Positions 42,931 to 53,889 of a stretch of DNA of 64,000 bases are shown here, one piece after another. Location of the stretch: assembly GCA_032158125.1 (NCBI GenBank), contig JASKOT010000005.1, positions 372,001 to 436,000 of the forward strand. Direction: 5' to 3'. Both the position numbers and the translations under genes were made by a program. This DNA comes from Papiliotrema nemorosa. Taxonomy: Eukaryota > Basidiomycota > Tremellomycetes > Tremellales > Rhynchogastremaceae. Below the pieces are notes generated by a model that worked only from the letters and a program-made list of their open reading frames with translations, searched no databases and had not been told where the DNA came from. Position 1 is the first letter of the stretch; each line of letters opens with the position of its first letter.

Positions 42931-45900
42931 CTAGAAGGCGTGGGGGGACGGTGGGTCCAGCGCGAATTGTGGGCTCTTGATTCGATCCACCACCCTGTAC
43001 AATCAGCCAAGCTCTTGCGACTCATCATGCCAACTCACTCGATGGCAATTCTGCCCACTTCTCGTTCTTGTGGCGGTTCATAGCCATACGCCATGGGATT
43101 ACTGTTCCTCTTGTCCCTCGGCAATTTCTCGATAATCTTGATGACGGTGTATTCACCCGTGTTGATCAACGACGGTACACCCCACAGTTCCAGCTCCCTC
43201 GCGTCGAAGTGGAGCCAAGTTGGGAGACTTCCTCCGCCTTCCACTTCGGCTCTGTAAGTCGAAGGAGGTCCAGATGACCAAGTGGCGGCGGACAAAGAGA
43301 CGGTGGGTGGAGGATTGATTTGTGGGTGGATGCTAAACGTCTCGTTGGCGCAAGCGACGACTCGACCGTCATTGGCTGATCCTGAAGGTTTGGAAGAGCT
43401 CGATGGGTTCGGTTTGTGTCGCATAAACGAGCCCACCTGGGGTAAAGGTGGAGACATTGGACTGTCATGCGCCGGGACAGCAGTGATGGTCGATATCCTC
43501 TTTGCCCCTTCCTCTTCGGGATACTCTGATCCAAAGATGTCCGAAGCGGGATAACCCAGTCCGACTCCTTCTCTACCTATCATACTCCTCCTGTACTCTT
43601 CGGCATCGTCGTACATTCCTTCTTCTTCCTGTCGCATACCCATGAAAGCTTGTTGACTCGCTCCATGGTGGATAGTCATCCCATGATGGGATTCAGAAGG
43701 TGAATTGATGCGCTCCTTGCTGGGTCGAAGTTTCGGTGTAGGGCGCTCGGTCGGTCGACGCGTTTCGAAAGATTGTCGTTCGGCCATGGAAACAATAGCA
43801 GGTTCCTCGTGTGATGTATCCTCATCCTCCTCGTCTATACTCTTGAATCCGGCAGAATCGCCAAACCTGTTCAAGCCATTGGGTCCACTTGGAAAGTCGC
43901 TGTTTGCGAAAGAATGGTCAGAATAAGTCCCTCGTGCTAGACTGTCCTCGTGGTCATGACCTGACCCCGAGCCTGATCCCGACGAAGACCCTCCTCCTGG
44001 CGGCATGCCTAATGAGTGTTGCGAGGCCAATTGAGCGAGTACCGTAGGCGAGTTGTTTCGAGGGTATCGGGGAGTGAAATCCGCGCGGGGCCGAGGAATG
44101 CTGGGAACAGCAGAGACCCGATTCCTTCCAGGAGTGACATTCGGGTCCTCGTTCTCTCCGGAAGACCAGGTGAAAGATTCTCGGCTTTCCCAACTTGCTC
44201 TGGATGAGTCGGACGAGTCGAAAGATTGAGTAAACGAGCTGGCATCCTGTGACGGTCGGCTGTAACCTGGATCGGCAATGCCAATGACGTCCCCTTCTCC
44301 CATAAAATCGCTCGAACTCGAGGTCATTCGAGGGGTGACCACTGCTGGAAGGTTGTCTTTGTCCTCATGTTGCAGTCCGAAGATACCCTTGAGACCGTCC
44401 AATCGAGTCGGTTCGTCCTTCTTCTCCACTGGAGCGTGCTTCATGCTCAATCCGGAGAATCGAGCGATCTCCCCGAGGAGATTCCTTGGTGGCTCTAGAC
44501 CCTGACTTCGCCTGAAGGGGTCCTGTGTGGGGGAACCAACCACAAAGCTGTCTGCGTCGTCTCGGACTTTCTCATTGGTCTCGTTCTGCTTTCGTCTTCG
44601 GCCACAGCAGAAGAAGATGAGCAGAGCGAGGAGGAGTAGACCGGCAATGGCGAGCCCAACGCCGAGTCCAATCTTGGCGCCTTTCGACAGACCTCCACTG
44701 CCACCCTTTGAAGGAACAGGGGCAGATCCATCGGTGCCGCCTTGACCTGTCGCATCGGCGAGAGTGAGCAAGAGGTTGGTCGTCGCAGTCTGGTTGGAGA
44801 TGGCAGCGGCAAAAGTGACATTGACATTCTTGTACGCAGGCGATTTGGGAACGGTCCCGACGAGGGTGTAGTTGTTCGAGTGGTAGGTCAACCAAGAGGC
44901 AGCTTCGGTGGGATTGACCGTAGCGTTGATTACTGCGCTCGTATTGGAGATGTAGGGCTGCAAATTGAAGCTGAGTGTTTCCGATGAGTTTAGCGTGGTA
45001 TTTGGTAGGGAGAAAGTGTTGAACAGGTAAGGTGTGACGTCCAAGGGGATCCAAGCGAGGAGCTCGAGGGTGGAAGAGGTGTTGATGGAGGAGAACGTGA
45101 TTGGGATAAAGACGGAAGTTGTGGTTCCGTTGATGTACGAGTCGGGCACAGTGCCTTTCAGTGTCATCCTGAAGAATCAGCAAAGTTCAGGTGTACAACT
45201 CACCCGTCAAGGGACAACCAAGGAAAATCGGTTGAATCGAGCTCGGCCTGTACCTCTTGCTTGGTGGCTGGCTCTCCGTCATACAATACGTTTTCCAATC
45301 CAATCGTGTAGTCCACACTTCCTCTAGCGATCGTGACTAAATCGGTAAAGTTGCTGTTTTTGGCCAATTCGATGGGTGTCCCATTTCCCACTTCAATGAC
45401 AAAGCTGGTCTGGGCGCCAGTGTATCCCCAAAAGTCGGTACCTGTCACTACGATGATGTATGTCCCTTCAGCCGGTGCAGTGCCATTAAAGGTCATGGTG
45501 GTGTTGTCAAAGTTGAGCCAAGTGGGAAGACCGACCGTTCCTCGCTCATGGGCCATGACGAAGAGATTTCCGTTTGTCGGTTCGGTCCTACTGAGGCGGA
45601 AGGTACTGCCTGACCATCCAAGAGAGAAGGACCAGTAAGGCGGTATGCTGACCCCCGTTCCTCCCGGCAAAGGCGTCGCTGATGAGAAGACGCGTGAGGA
45701 CGGGTCATCGATCTGTGTGGTGAAACTCTCGTGGATGCCTGGGACAGTGTAATTTGTCGTGATCAAGGTGAAGTTTGATTCAGTGGATCCTGTACTATCC
45801 CTCGCTTCGAGCATGACCACGGTCTCGCCTTGATCCTTGGCGCTGGGTGTCCCAGTGAACGCGAGTGAAGCAGAATTCCAACTCATCCATTCTGGCATTC

Positions 45901-46090
45901 CAGAGGGCGTATAGCTAATCTCCGCGGTCGAGTTGAATGTACTGGGGAAAAGGTTGAACTCGAACAGCGAGCCTACACGCGCGACAGGTGGCTCCTGCGC
46001 CATAAGACTGTATACGAGCGTGGGTGCCGCATAAGAACTAAGGGACGAGAGCGACGCGACGACGAGGAAGAGGGAGGTAGGGGAGACCAT
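42931..46090 (-). CDS. Axl2-like cadherin-fold plasma membrane protein
   Basis: Type I membrane protein resembling Axl2/Bud10, a landmark for polarised growth. Signal peptide MVSPTSLFLVVASLSSLSSY, then extracellular dystroglycan/cadherin-type modules: MPEWMSWNSASLAFTGTPSA, VGLPTWLNFDNTTMTFNGTA, FPWLSLDG...TLKGTVPDS and a fourth with VNVTFAAAIS, with many N-glycosylation sites. The membrane helix (IGLGVGLAIAGLLLLALLIFF) is followed by CCGRRRK and a long Ser-rich cytosolic tail. The tail ends in another module of the same fold (LPTWLHFDARELELWGVPS). An apparent TGA after IAIE lies in a GTGAGT donor; splicing adds VVDRIKSPQFALDPPSPHAF. At least three exons. Confidence 0.7.
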
Positions 46091-46206
46091 GTCGCTGGAA
46101 GAAGGGAAAGGGAGGAGACTGAGCTCCGTCTATGTATCTATTGTCGTATGATGAGGGTGAAAATCGTGCCGAGATAGTAATGTGTGAGACTGTCGAACAG
46201 GTCCTC

Positions 46207-46851
46207 TCAGAGGTATGTCCAGCGAAAGATTCTTCCTCGTACTCCTGATCGCGCCTGGTGGTCGACGGTTGGAAGCGGAGGTAAGTGTCGGCCGTCAAGG
46301 CTCGCAATAATGTCAAATATATAACGCCAAAGATCAACCCAGCGTCGAACAGAAAGAACGTCGAAAGTGCAAAAGAGGACAACGAACAGAATAGCCAAGA
46401 TCACAGTAGGGTGAAGAGCTGTGGAATAATGGATGGGATACCACATCATCCTGCAAATTCGCATACCCTCACATGGTATCGCCCTCGCCCTCGTTCGTGT
46501 ATTCCTAACCCTCGCTATGTCCATTGGAACCATGTCAACAAACAGAAGGATCAGTCGTGTGCATGAGGAGGAGGGCCAGTGAGAGGAATAGCCCTGAGTG
46601 CTAAGGTCAAGGGGACAAAGGTAAAAACGCGTTGCACGCCCAAAATCACACGCGTCTGACGCTAAAAACCATGGAGATGGCCTTGTCGCCACCCACACAC
46701 ATCGCCACTTTGGGGAAATTCCTGGCATCTGAAACATAGTGGCAGTTTTGACCTTTGACGCGTCTGGCTGACCCCATTCGGACCTTCGCTCATTTGAGCG
46801 CGGTATACCGTCAGGTATCGCTTCAGTCGGTACGACGTCGTCAAGCGGCAT
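46207..46851 (-). other. Long open frame of doubtful coding status upstream of the Axl2-like gene
   Basis: 214 codons starting MPLDDVVPTEAIPDG. There is one hydrophobic stretch (TVILAILFVVLFCTFDVL), but the composition is rich in Arg, Trp and Cys and lacks the Ser/Pro/Glu pattern of neighbouring real genes. No domain is seen. It may be a chance frame in the 5' flank of the Axl2-like gene or a lineage-specific small membrane protein. Confidence 0.2.
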
Positions 46852-47068
46852 TCCTGCAAGAGCATCTGCATCCTTTGATATGAATCTCCTTGTGACACGC
46901 CTCCTCGCACGCGTGGCAGTGCTGGGAATGGGAAGTAAATCTGCAATACGGATGTCGACGATATAAGACGTAAGGACAGGTGGTGACCTGTCAGCTTTCC
47001 GCTGTCATCCTCGACGATACTCTTGTCTGGTCAGCGCTTGTCTAAGTTTCAATCCTCAGTGCTTCGAC
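46852..47068. other. Spacer at the start of the lineage-specific gene block
   Basis: Nothing recognised. Together with 46091-46851 it makes about 980 bases with no supported gene. Confidence 0.3.
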
Positions 47069-47155
47069 ATGGATCACACCGCGCACAATAGCCCCTCGTC
47101 TGACTCGAACCAGTTTGGGCTCGACACAAGCGACTGTGTCACCCCCCTCGACTAG
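47069..47155 (+). other. Short upstream frame in phase with the coiled-coil gene
   Basis: Starts with ATG (MDHTAHNSPSSDSNQFGLDT), ends with TAG at 47153-47155, and is exactly in frame (92 codons upstream) with the ATG at 47345. It could be an upstream ORF, a start exon whose intron I could not resolve, or the true N-terminus disrupted by a nonsense change. Confidence 0.35.
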
Positions 47156-47344
47156 GGAAAATGGGGGGTCCACCGAAGAGCTTCCGCATACCGTTGGCCG
47201 ACGCCCAGTGCGCATCCCAGCGGCGTCAATGTCTTTATCTACTCCGATCAATGCTCAGTCAAAGTCGGCAAGCAACCCACACCAGGCCGGCCTATCCTCG
47301 CAACGGATTTTGCAACCACATCAGAAGCTTCAATCTCCAGTGCC

Positions 47345-48139
47345 ATGTCGTACATCATCGCTGCAGCTCAAGGCATGATCGACGATCGGAACACAATGTC
47401 CTCTCTGCGTACAATCTGTCGTGTTGTACAGGCCATCTCCCTAGGCCTTGACGAAGACAACGAGAACTTTCATCAAATTCTGAAGAATATCATTGATCAC
47501 TTGTCAGTTGAAGGAACCACGGCTGAAGCGCGACAAACTTATATCGACTCGATTTCCACCTTGCAGAACCTAGCAAAGGGCCTGAGACATGCAGTGGACC
47601 CGATTTGTCATTCCAGAGTAGGTTCCAGGGAAGCACCCAAGAGCGGCTTGGCGAACCAGGACAATGACATACAAACAAAGCTTGACACACTTGTGGAGCT
47701 TAGCAAGGCTGCTTTGTCCGGCAACAAGGAGCAAACAAGGGTTTCAAACGACACCCAAACGATGCTCACTTGGTTCGTCAAAAATATCGAGGCGCTCAAG
47801 ACCGGCGAATCTTGGTCCAAGCCCGAAACCACCTCTTGGATGCAACAGTGGAAGGAGACTAACCAAGAGCTTCAAAGCGTCAAGAGTGAACTCGAGCTGA
47901 AGATCTCGGCTTTGACCGCAGCGACGAGTGACCGAGATGCGCTTCAAAAACAAGTGGAAGAATTGACGCAACAGTTATCTGTTTTTCATGCGGAAGATGT
48001 CTATGAGGGGTCATCATCAGAGGTGATTCGCTGTGATCCTGATAACCAGGGTTCCGGCAAGGCGGACATGACAGCTGAGGACGAATCCCTCCGAAATCGT
48101 ATGATGGACTCGTCTGACGTCGCGGCGACGTCGTTCTAA
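47345..48139 (+). CDS. Uncharacterised coiled-coil protein
   Basis: 264 codons, starting MSYIIAAAQGMIDDRNTMSS. Helical throughout: ICRVVQAISLGLDEDNENF, TLQNLAKGLRHAVDPI, TKLDTLVELSKAALSGN, then a clear coiled coil (QELQSVKSELELKISALTA, DALQKQVEELTQQL). The C-terminus is acidic and ends SSDVAATSF. No family is recognised. The start is uncertain, because an Ala/Ser-rich frame is open upstream of 47345. It is the first of three same-strand genes in a block without recognisable orthologs. Confidence 0.55.
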   Translation: MSYIIAAAQGMIDDRNTMSSLRTICRVVQAISLGLDEDNENFHQILKNIIDHLSVEGTTAEARQTYIDSISTLQNLAKGLRHAVDPICHSRVGSREAPKSGLANQDNDIQTKLDTLVELSKAALSGNKEQTRVSNDTQTMLTWFVKNIEALKTGESWSKPETTSWMQQWKETNQELQSVKSELELKISALTAATSDRDALQKQVEELTQQLSVFHAEDVYEGSSSEVIRCDPDNQGSGKADMTAEDESLRNRMMDSSDVAATSF

Positions 48140-48549
48140 GGCTAAGTATTGCACACGTCGACGACATAGAGTGGTGTTTGTGAAAAAGGTCTGAGAGGTC
48201 GTGTACGATCTGAATCAGGGTAACAATGCTGTTGGCTCTACGGGGCACGCAAATGTGAGATCTTGGGTTATGCTAGACGTGTGACTTTAGAATTAATGGC
48301 AATGCAACGCAATGACCGATCGCTCCGCCAAGAAACATCTGCGAATCTGTTCGGAGAAAGGCCATGGAAACAGAGCTGGACTGTCAGCCTCTGAAATGAG
48401 CCTTGCAGCTTTCGCACGACCGACGTCAGCGGGAAATTATCCAACAAAGGATGTCCAGAAGGCTTGGTGGCGAGTCAATAAAGTGGGGCAGTCCTTCTCT
48501 ATTCGGATAGGACAGCACGACTAGTGCTCGTTAATCGACCTCCATTTGC
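48140..48549. other. Spacer between lineage-specific genes
   Basis: About 410 bases; presumably terminator of the coiled-coil gene and promoter of the next. No motif stands out. Confidence 0.3.
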
Positions 48550-49532
48550 ATGGAATATCACATGGGTCCGGATTCTCTGCCTGATCTCTCAATACTCAAG
48601 CTTGATGATGACAATTACTCAGCGCCGTCGAGCGCTGCCCAGTCTGTCATCTTTTCGGTGTCGGGATACGGACAAGCAGCCGGGGAAGCAGGGAGTGTCT
48701 GCACAAGAGCAACGTCTCTGTTCTCGCTCAGCGAGGATGACGAAGATGACCACGGAGATGTCAATGACAATGATGAGGAACCCCACATGCTTCCCCTTAC
48801 TCACGAGCCGCTTGACCCTCTGGATGATCGGATCCGCCAAGTCCTCGATGTCCCCGTTGGCTGGCTTATTGACCAGCTAGGCGAAGATCTCGAGTCCGTC
48901 ATTCTCTCCTCTAGGAGCGGACGCCGTGCAAAGTTCCTACGACCGAAGAGTGACACCTCGAAAGATCTCAAGCTTGGCCGGACCACTCGACGAGTTGATG
49001 CAGAAGCGGATCGTGCGGCCTCGGCGGATCCTGAACTCCCCTTCATTGTTGGGAGCGAGGGCGAAAAGAGACCGATACAGGCAGTCAGACGGGATGACAG
49101 TGCTAGACTGAGGATCCAATTGACGGGTCATACCGGCATCGAAGCTCTCGAAGCGAGGTTTGATCCGCACGGTGGACGAGCAGCTCGGGAGGAGATCCTG
49201 CGGAGTCTCAGGGAAAGAGACACTGCAGATGGTCGTAGGCATAGCGAGGGATTCGAAGTCATAGATACAGAGACATCTTGGAAGCTCGGTTCCGTGGAAG
49301 TGTGGGTACGTCCAATGGTTCGCTGGTTTTGTGGCAGCCCTCTCAAGCGGATATAACCCTGAGGGTCTATGCAAGGACCTTCCTGGAAAGCTTCAAGCAA
49401 TTTGAGGAGCGTACAAAGGGAAATTCGTTGGCACTAGTCACCGAAACAGGCGATCTCAACCCGAGGGGTACCTCGGTTAACACAGTCCGTGATACTAAAC
49501 TGACAAGGAATGAGTCTGCTGGTCTCGTATAA
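48550..49532 (+). CDS. Uncharacterised lineage-specific protein A with acidic N-terminus
   Basis: Two exons. Exon 1 starts MEYHMGPDSLPDLSILKLDD. About 90 residues of Ser and acidic sequence (LSEDDEDDHGDVNDNDEEP) lead to RIRQVLDVPVGWLIDQLGED, then a basic stretch and LRIQLTGHTGIEALEARF. The first exon appears to stop at 49356, but a donor after SVEVW (GTACGT) joins PSQADITLRVYARTFLESFK in frame, ending ESAGLV at 49532. No known domain. It shares layout and short motifs (LDVP...L..QL; SW...A.-.L.L) with the gene at 50370, so the two may be old tandem paralogs. Confidence 0.55.
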
Positions 49533-50369
49533 CCAAGAGCATGCAATTGCATTGGAAGGCTTGGACTGTCGTGGTCCAGATCAGATAAGACCCAATCTAC
49601 GAATCCAGTTTCCGAGTTTCCATCATGGCGAGTAAGTACATGTCGGTGACTGACAAAGACCGAGAGACCAAGCAATCTGTCCGGGCAGAGCCTATATACA
49701 TGGCGAGATCCTGCTAGGCCCACAGCGTATGTAGTGTCGTCTAGCATTGAGCTAAATTGGCTGACTATTGTAATTGATTGCCTTAAGCAAGGTGTCAGAG
49801 ACCTACAGTCTCGGTAGCTTCAGAGTCGCCTTGCTTGGGGTAGTCAAGTAGTCGAGCAATGTATTCCAATGGTTGGCAACAATATACAATCTTTGAACCC
49901 GGAAAAGGGTTCTCGATGTATCAACTTATATAGCCGAAGGTCAGATCTACCTACGCGCCTCTCCATCCCGTTCATTTGCCCGTGCTCTGCCCTGGACTCT
50001 GTCCTGGGTCCTCATGAGTAGGCCAGGACTATGACACAAGGCGATTCTTCTTTGTCGAGACCGTTAACCTCTGACAGTCAAGTTGTACACTATCTGTGGT
50101 TACACCTGCGATCGCTTGCAGACCAGCAGAAGCGTCGCCCCTGCATGAAACGCCCGATCTGATCGGGAATCCTTGCTCGCTTTGCGATTTTCTCCTGCTT
50201 CGCGGATGAGACGCGAGAGAAGGATTGCAACTCCGACTCATATCTTACTCGGTTTGCTTGTTATATATATGGCGGACGCGTTTGCAAAGCGAGATCTAAC
50301 AAGAGCATCAAGAGCTGTTTTCTTTTTGGACGCAACCTCAAATTATCCAGATCTTGCCCATCTTGACCG
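49533..50369. promoter_or_regulatory. Long spacer with TATA element before protein B
   Basis: About 840 bases without a supported gene. TTATATATATGG at 50260-50271 lies about 100 bases upstream of the ATG at 50370 and is a good TATA candidate. The plus-strand frame 50173-50661 overlaps the next gene in another phase and has no motif. Confidence 0.4.
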
Positions 50370-51455
50370 ATGCCACTTTCCACACAGTCTGACGATAATT
50401 CAGCTTCATGCTCACCTACGTCGACGACTTTTACCGACAACATCCGCGGTTCTTCGTACAGGTCGGCCAGTCCTGCGACAGAGGTGTCCCACAGTGACTT
50501 GGATCCAAATGACTCAGAGCTGGGGAGTGAGCTTGAGGGTGACTCCAAGAATGACACCCCTCCTTCCACTCCTGTTGCTCAAGGTCAATGTTCGGAAGCA
50601 ATGCAGTATCATTCAATCATCGTCCGCGACGCTTTGGATGTGCCGTAAACCACTTTACTAGTGCAGCTCGCCGATACAGCCAATCGATCCCTAGTCCGTG
50701 GTTTAGGGGCAGAAGCGGTGTCAAGCGAGGAGGGCCATGAGCACGATATCAATGTGGTGATCCCATTAGGGCGGGAGAAAACGCTGGAAGGAGAATTGGC
50801 TTGGGAATCCAGTGCGATGATCGCCGATCTACCAAGGATGGTCGAGGATGAAATGGGAATTTCCTGGATGGTTTGCCCCGAGAGTCTCGTCACCAAGGCG
50901 GAACTGCACTTGAACTTTGCTGATCCAGGCGTAAAAGTTGATCGACTGGCTTGGGAGCTGGGTACAAAGACAGATCAGTCTTCCAATCATGAGACAGTCA
51001 CCCAGATTCTACGGAGAATCGCGCTTGCAGAGTTTTCCGATGAAGACATCTGGACCAAGACGGGAAGACTCACCGGTACCGCTGCCACCGTGTTCGATCT
51101 AGGCGAGTACCCCTGTATGAGCAAAGCACCAGGATCGTCAGAGTGGGAGGACTGCACATGTCAAGCGCGGTTGCAAGTCGAGAGAAAGGTCAAAATTGAA
51201 GATTACCGAGAGCGGGATATGGAGCGTAAAGCAAGATTTGGTCAGAATTACATGCGGGAGACGTACAGTGATCAGGTGGAAGAGGGATTCAAGCGATTGT
51301 TGACTCCTGATGTGGATGCCGACACTGAAGAAGCTGACCTTGAGATTGGGTCAGAAGCCAACTTCAAGAGTTCACCGGATGAGACCACTAGGCGCGACGA
51401 GGGGCGTGAGAGATTGCCGTCCAAGCAAGAATATCTTGGTCGGCGACGTTCCTAG
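50370..51455 (+). pseudogene. Uncharacterised lineage-specific protein B, one in-frame stop
   Basis: Starts MPLSTQSDDNSASCSPTSTT with an acidic, Ser-rich N-terminus (SDLDPNDSELGSELEGDSK) and reaches RDALDVP. TAA follows at 50646-50648, and the same frame continues TTLLVQLADTANRSLVRGLG to 51455. The second part has LEGELAWESSAMIADLPRM, ISWMVCPESLVTKAELHLNF and a basic helical end (ARLQVERKVKIEDYRERDME). The stop falls inside the motif shared with protein A. Options: nonsense mutation, readthrough, or a 45-nt intron (50631-50675, weak GTCCGC donor) that would remove the stop in frame. I list it as a possible pseudogene; the frame after the stop looks intact. Confidence 0.5.
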
Positions 51456-51631
51456 GCACATGCGATCGATATTCACGGCAAGGTGAAAGTTTCAGAATGA
51501 AGGGAAGCGGCTATCTTAGATGGGCAAATGGGCAGAGAACGGAGTATATATGCATGACTGAGAAACCAATGAGATGCCTGTGATCAGCTCAGTCTTCGTA
51601 CAGTTGTTCTGGCACGTACAATGCGATGCGA

Positions 51632-52145
51632 CTACTTCTTCTTCCCTCCCATCTGTGCCCTCTTTCCGTCACCTACGAGCGTCAGTCTTGCATCGTAAAA
51701 GCCAATCTCTCGACTCACCCTTCTTCGGCGTCCCCTTTCCTATCCTCTTCCTCCTATCCACATACCTCAGCCTCCTGTCTTCCCTGAGACTCCAGAACGC
51801 TCCGTCGTGCAGGATAGCCTGGGGTAGCTTGGGGACGGCACCATATCCAGCTGCAATCTGACCCTCCGCCTTCCATGTATCCAGCGCCTGTCTCTCACCT
51901 CCAGCCCGTAGATACGCCTCTTCCTTCCTCCTTATAGCCGAATTTGCGATCCCGTCCAATGCTGAGGGTTTCGGGACGGGTTTGGGGTACCATTTGAGCA
52001 TATCAGGACCGGTGATATTCCTTCGAAGGTATTTCAATCCTAACCGCGCGCCCGTCGGGTTATGTGTGCTGAGAAAGACATTTGAGCGTATGGCTGAGAG
52101 GGTGCTCTGCAGTGTAGTCGGTATTGTAGGCGGTACAGGCGGCAT
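51632..52145 (-). CDS. Mitochondrial small-subunit ribosomal protein S33 (MRPS33/Rsm27)
   Basis: Structural protein of the mitochondrial small ribosomal subunit. Starts MPPVPPTIPTTLQSTLSAIR and contains the family pattern around NPTGARLGLKYLRRNITGPD, then MLKWYPKPVPK. A further 80 residues (LRAGGERQALDTWKAEGQIA; RLRYVDRRKRIGKGTPKKG) extend beyond the usual fungal length. A short second exon gives DGKRAQMGGKKK, with the stop at 51634-51632. The ATG at 52145 is chosen because it starts just before the conserved region; the frame is open further upstream. It is divergent from the Yippee gene. Confidence 0.72.
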
Positions 52146-52479
52146 GATGTGGTGATGGATGGTAAAAGGGAACTGAATGCTCGTTGAAAAGGTCGAACCC
52201 CTAGAGAAGAGCACCGTGGGAGAGTGGATGTTGAGGGAGATGTTCTGATTCCGGTTGTACCCATTTGCCGCTTGGTCCGGTCTGGTGCTCACTCGACGTA
52301 TCGCCTACTACTCGAGTACTCGTCCATTCCTCATCTCCGTACAGTCGACTCAACAGAGCACAGCACAACGAGGCGCTTGTGATTAGACGACACGGACGTG
52401 CTCTCTCAAGAGTTGACTGGGCCCACCGGTCTGACAGTGTCGCCGCCCCTTTCTCATCCTCCAATCCTCCTTATCGGCC
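52146..52479. promoter_or_regulatory. Divergent promoter region MRPS33/Yippee
   Basis: About 335 bases between divergent starts. No clear TATA element or repeat. Confidence 0.35.
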
Positions 52480-53023
52480 ATGGGCCGTAGATTTAGAACC
52501 TATCTCGCTGGCGAGGTCGTCTTTTGCTGCAAGCAATGTGGCAATCACCTTGCGGTATCTGAGAGCATCATGTCGAGGGTGAGTGATCAAGTAGTCACAG
52601 AGCTCATCTCCCAGGCGTTCAGCGGTCAGCACGGTCGGGCCATTCTCGTCCATGATGCGTGGGTGGCAACAAGGCCGATAGCTCCCAAGACTGACATGCA
52701 GGGTGAATGTCTACGTTGGAGAAGCAGAAGAACGACTCATGAGGACGGGCAATCATACCGTGAGGGATATCTATTGCAAAGTGTGTCACACGGTACTCGG
52801 CTGGCGATATGTGCGTACCCCTGATCCCCCCATATCCCCTTTCCAACGATTCATACCATGGCTGACGCCCTAGGACCTCGCAGATCCAGTCGGAGAAAAG
52901 TACAAGGAGGGCAAATTCATCCTTGAACGAGAACTCATCGTCGAGAAGCCCGAGCCGAAACCAACCCAGGAACGGGTTCGCATCGAGGAGGTGATTGTCC
53001 AGCAAGTCACGAGCCGTGGATGA
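52480..53023 (+). CDS. Yippee-like zinc-binding protein
   Basis: Small conserved protein with the Yippee/MIS18-type zinc fold. Exons: [84 protein letters not shown]; and [20 protein letters not shown]. Two CxxC pairs (CKQC and CKVC), the G.AE.R.-.TG.H.V.DI.C core and the LGW.Y and KYKEGK motifs are all intact. The tail after ELI is rich in Glu, Pro and Val and specific to this protein. In other organisms Yippee proteins work in the GID/CTLH ligase or at centrosomes; the role here is not known. Confidence 0.9.
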
Positions 53024-53889
53024 GCCCCTCTCAGCAACGTCCCCTTTCGCAGGGGAATCGCTCCGACACCTCTCAGCTTATCTTTCTTCGCCCGTGTAGC
53101 CTTTATCCCCCGATATCCTGGGACGTGTAGTCGAGTAGCTCCTTGTTTGTTGAAACCTTCGCAGCGTTTTGTACATTTGTGTGATACATATCATGACCGC
53201 CATTGGCCTGCACGTTTTGCATGGCGATACACTGACTTCAGCCGTGAGTGATCGAAAACTTTGGAACGGGCTGACTGTAGGTACTGATTATCACAGACGT
53301 CAACCCGATCATCATCTCCCATCATCAAACTCCTTTTAGCCCCTGACCTGACTTTACGGTATAACCTTCCTTTCATCTTGAGCATCGGGCGACGACCCGT
53401 CACCTCCCCTACTCTGACTTGACCTTCCATTGTACTGATCACTCCTTCAATTCCATCGATCACACAACCCATTCGTTACGGATCGTTCATCCTCGTGAAT
53501 CTCCCCTCGCGACGCGACCTTCTCACACATCAGAGGGTCCACCTCTTTTACATTACCCTCCCTTGGTCCCTTTCATTGTGCGATCCAGGCCACGAGGGCT
53601 TGGTCATGGTCGGTCCACGACTGAAACCTGGTCGCGAATATTCCTTTATCTTTAGCAATACGAGTTGAGGACGGCTCGTCAAGTAGGGAAGAAAGGGACG
53701 GGAGCGCGGTGTACTCTCGCAAAGTGTGATATCGAGTGGAACATAAACTTGGTTCGAACACCTACCACCTCGGTCTATCACTGCGCTACCGATACAATCT
53801 CTTCAGCAAAAGCATTCACCTGAGTGTGCGTATCCGCTCTCCTCGATACATCACTACATTCTCTCAGATCTCAACAAGGGAGCGGAATC
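53024..53889. promoter_or_regulatory. Long upstream region of the homeodomain gene
   Basis: About 870 bases. It carries several short upstream ATGs and pyrimidine-rich stretches but no supported gene. A long leader is common for regulatory genes; nothing more specific is seen. Confidence 0.35.

Noticed and set aside
47095..47112. Possible tRNA B box (GGTTCGAGTC on the minus strand)
   Set aside because: The flanks do not form a T-arm stem, and no A box or acceptor stem could be found.
50173..50661. 162-codon plus-strand frame overlapping protein B
   Set aside because: Arg/Leu/Thr-rich without motif; the overlapping frame from 50370 has an acidic, Ser-rich composition like its neighbour and the shared LDVP motif.
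53745..53760. Possible tRNA B box (GGTTCGAAC)
   Set aside because: No matching A box or acceptor stem within a tRNA length upstream; only a chance match.
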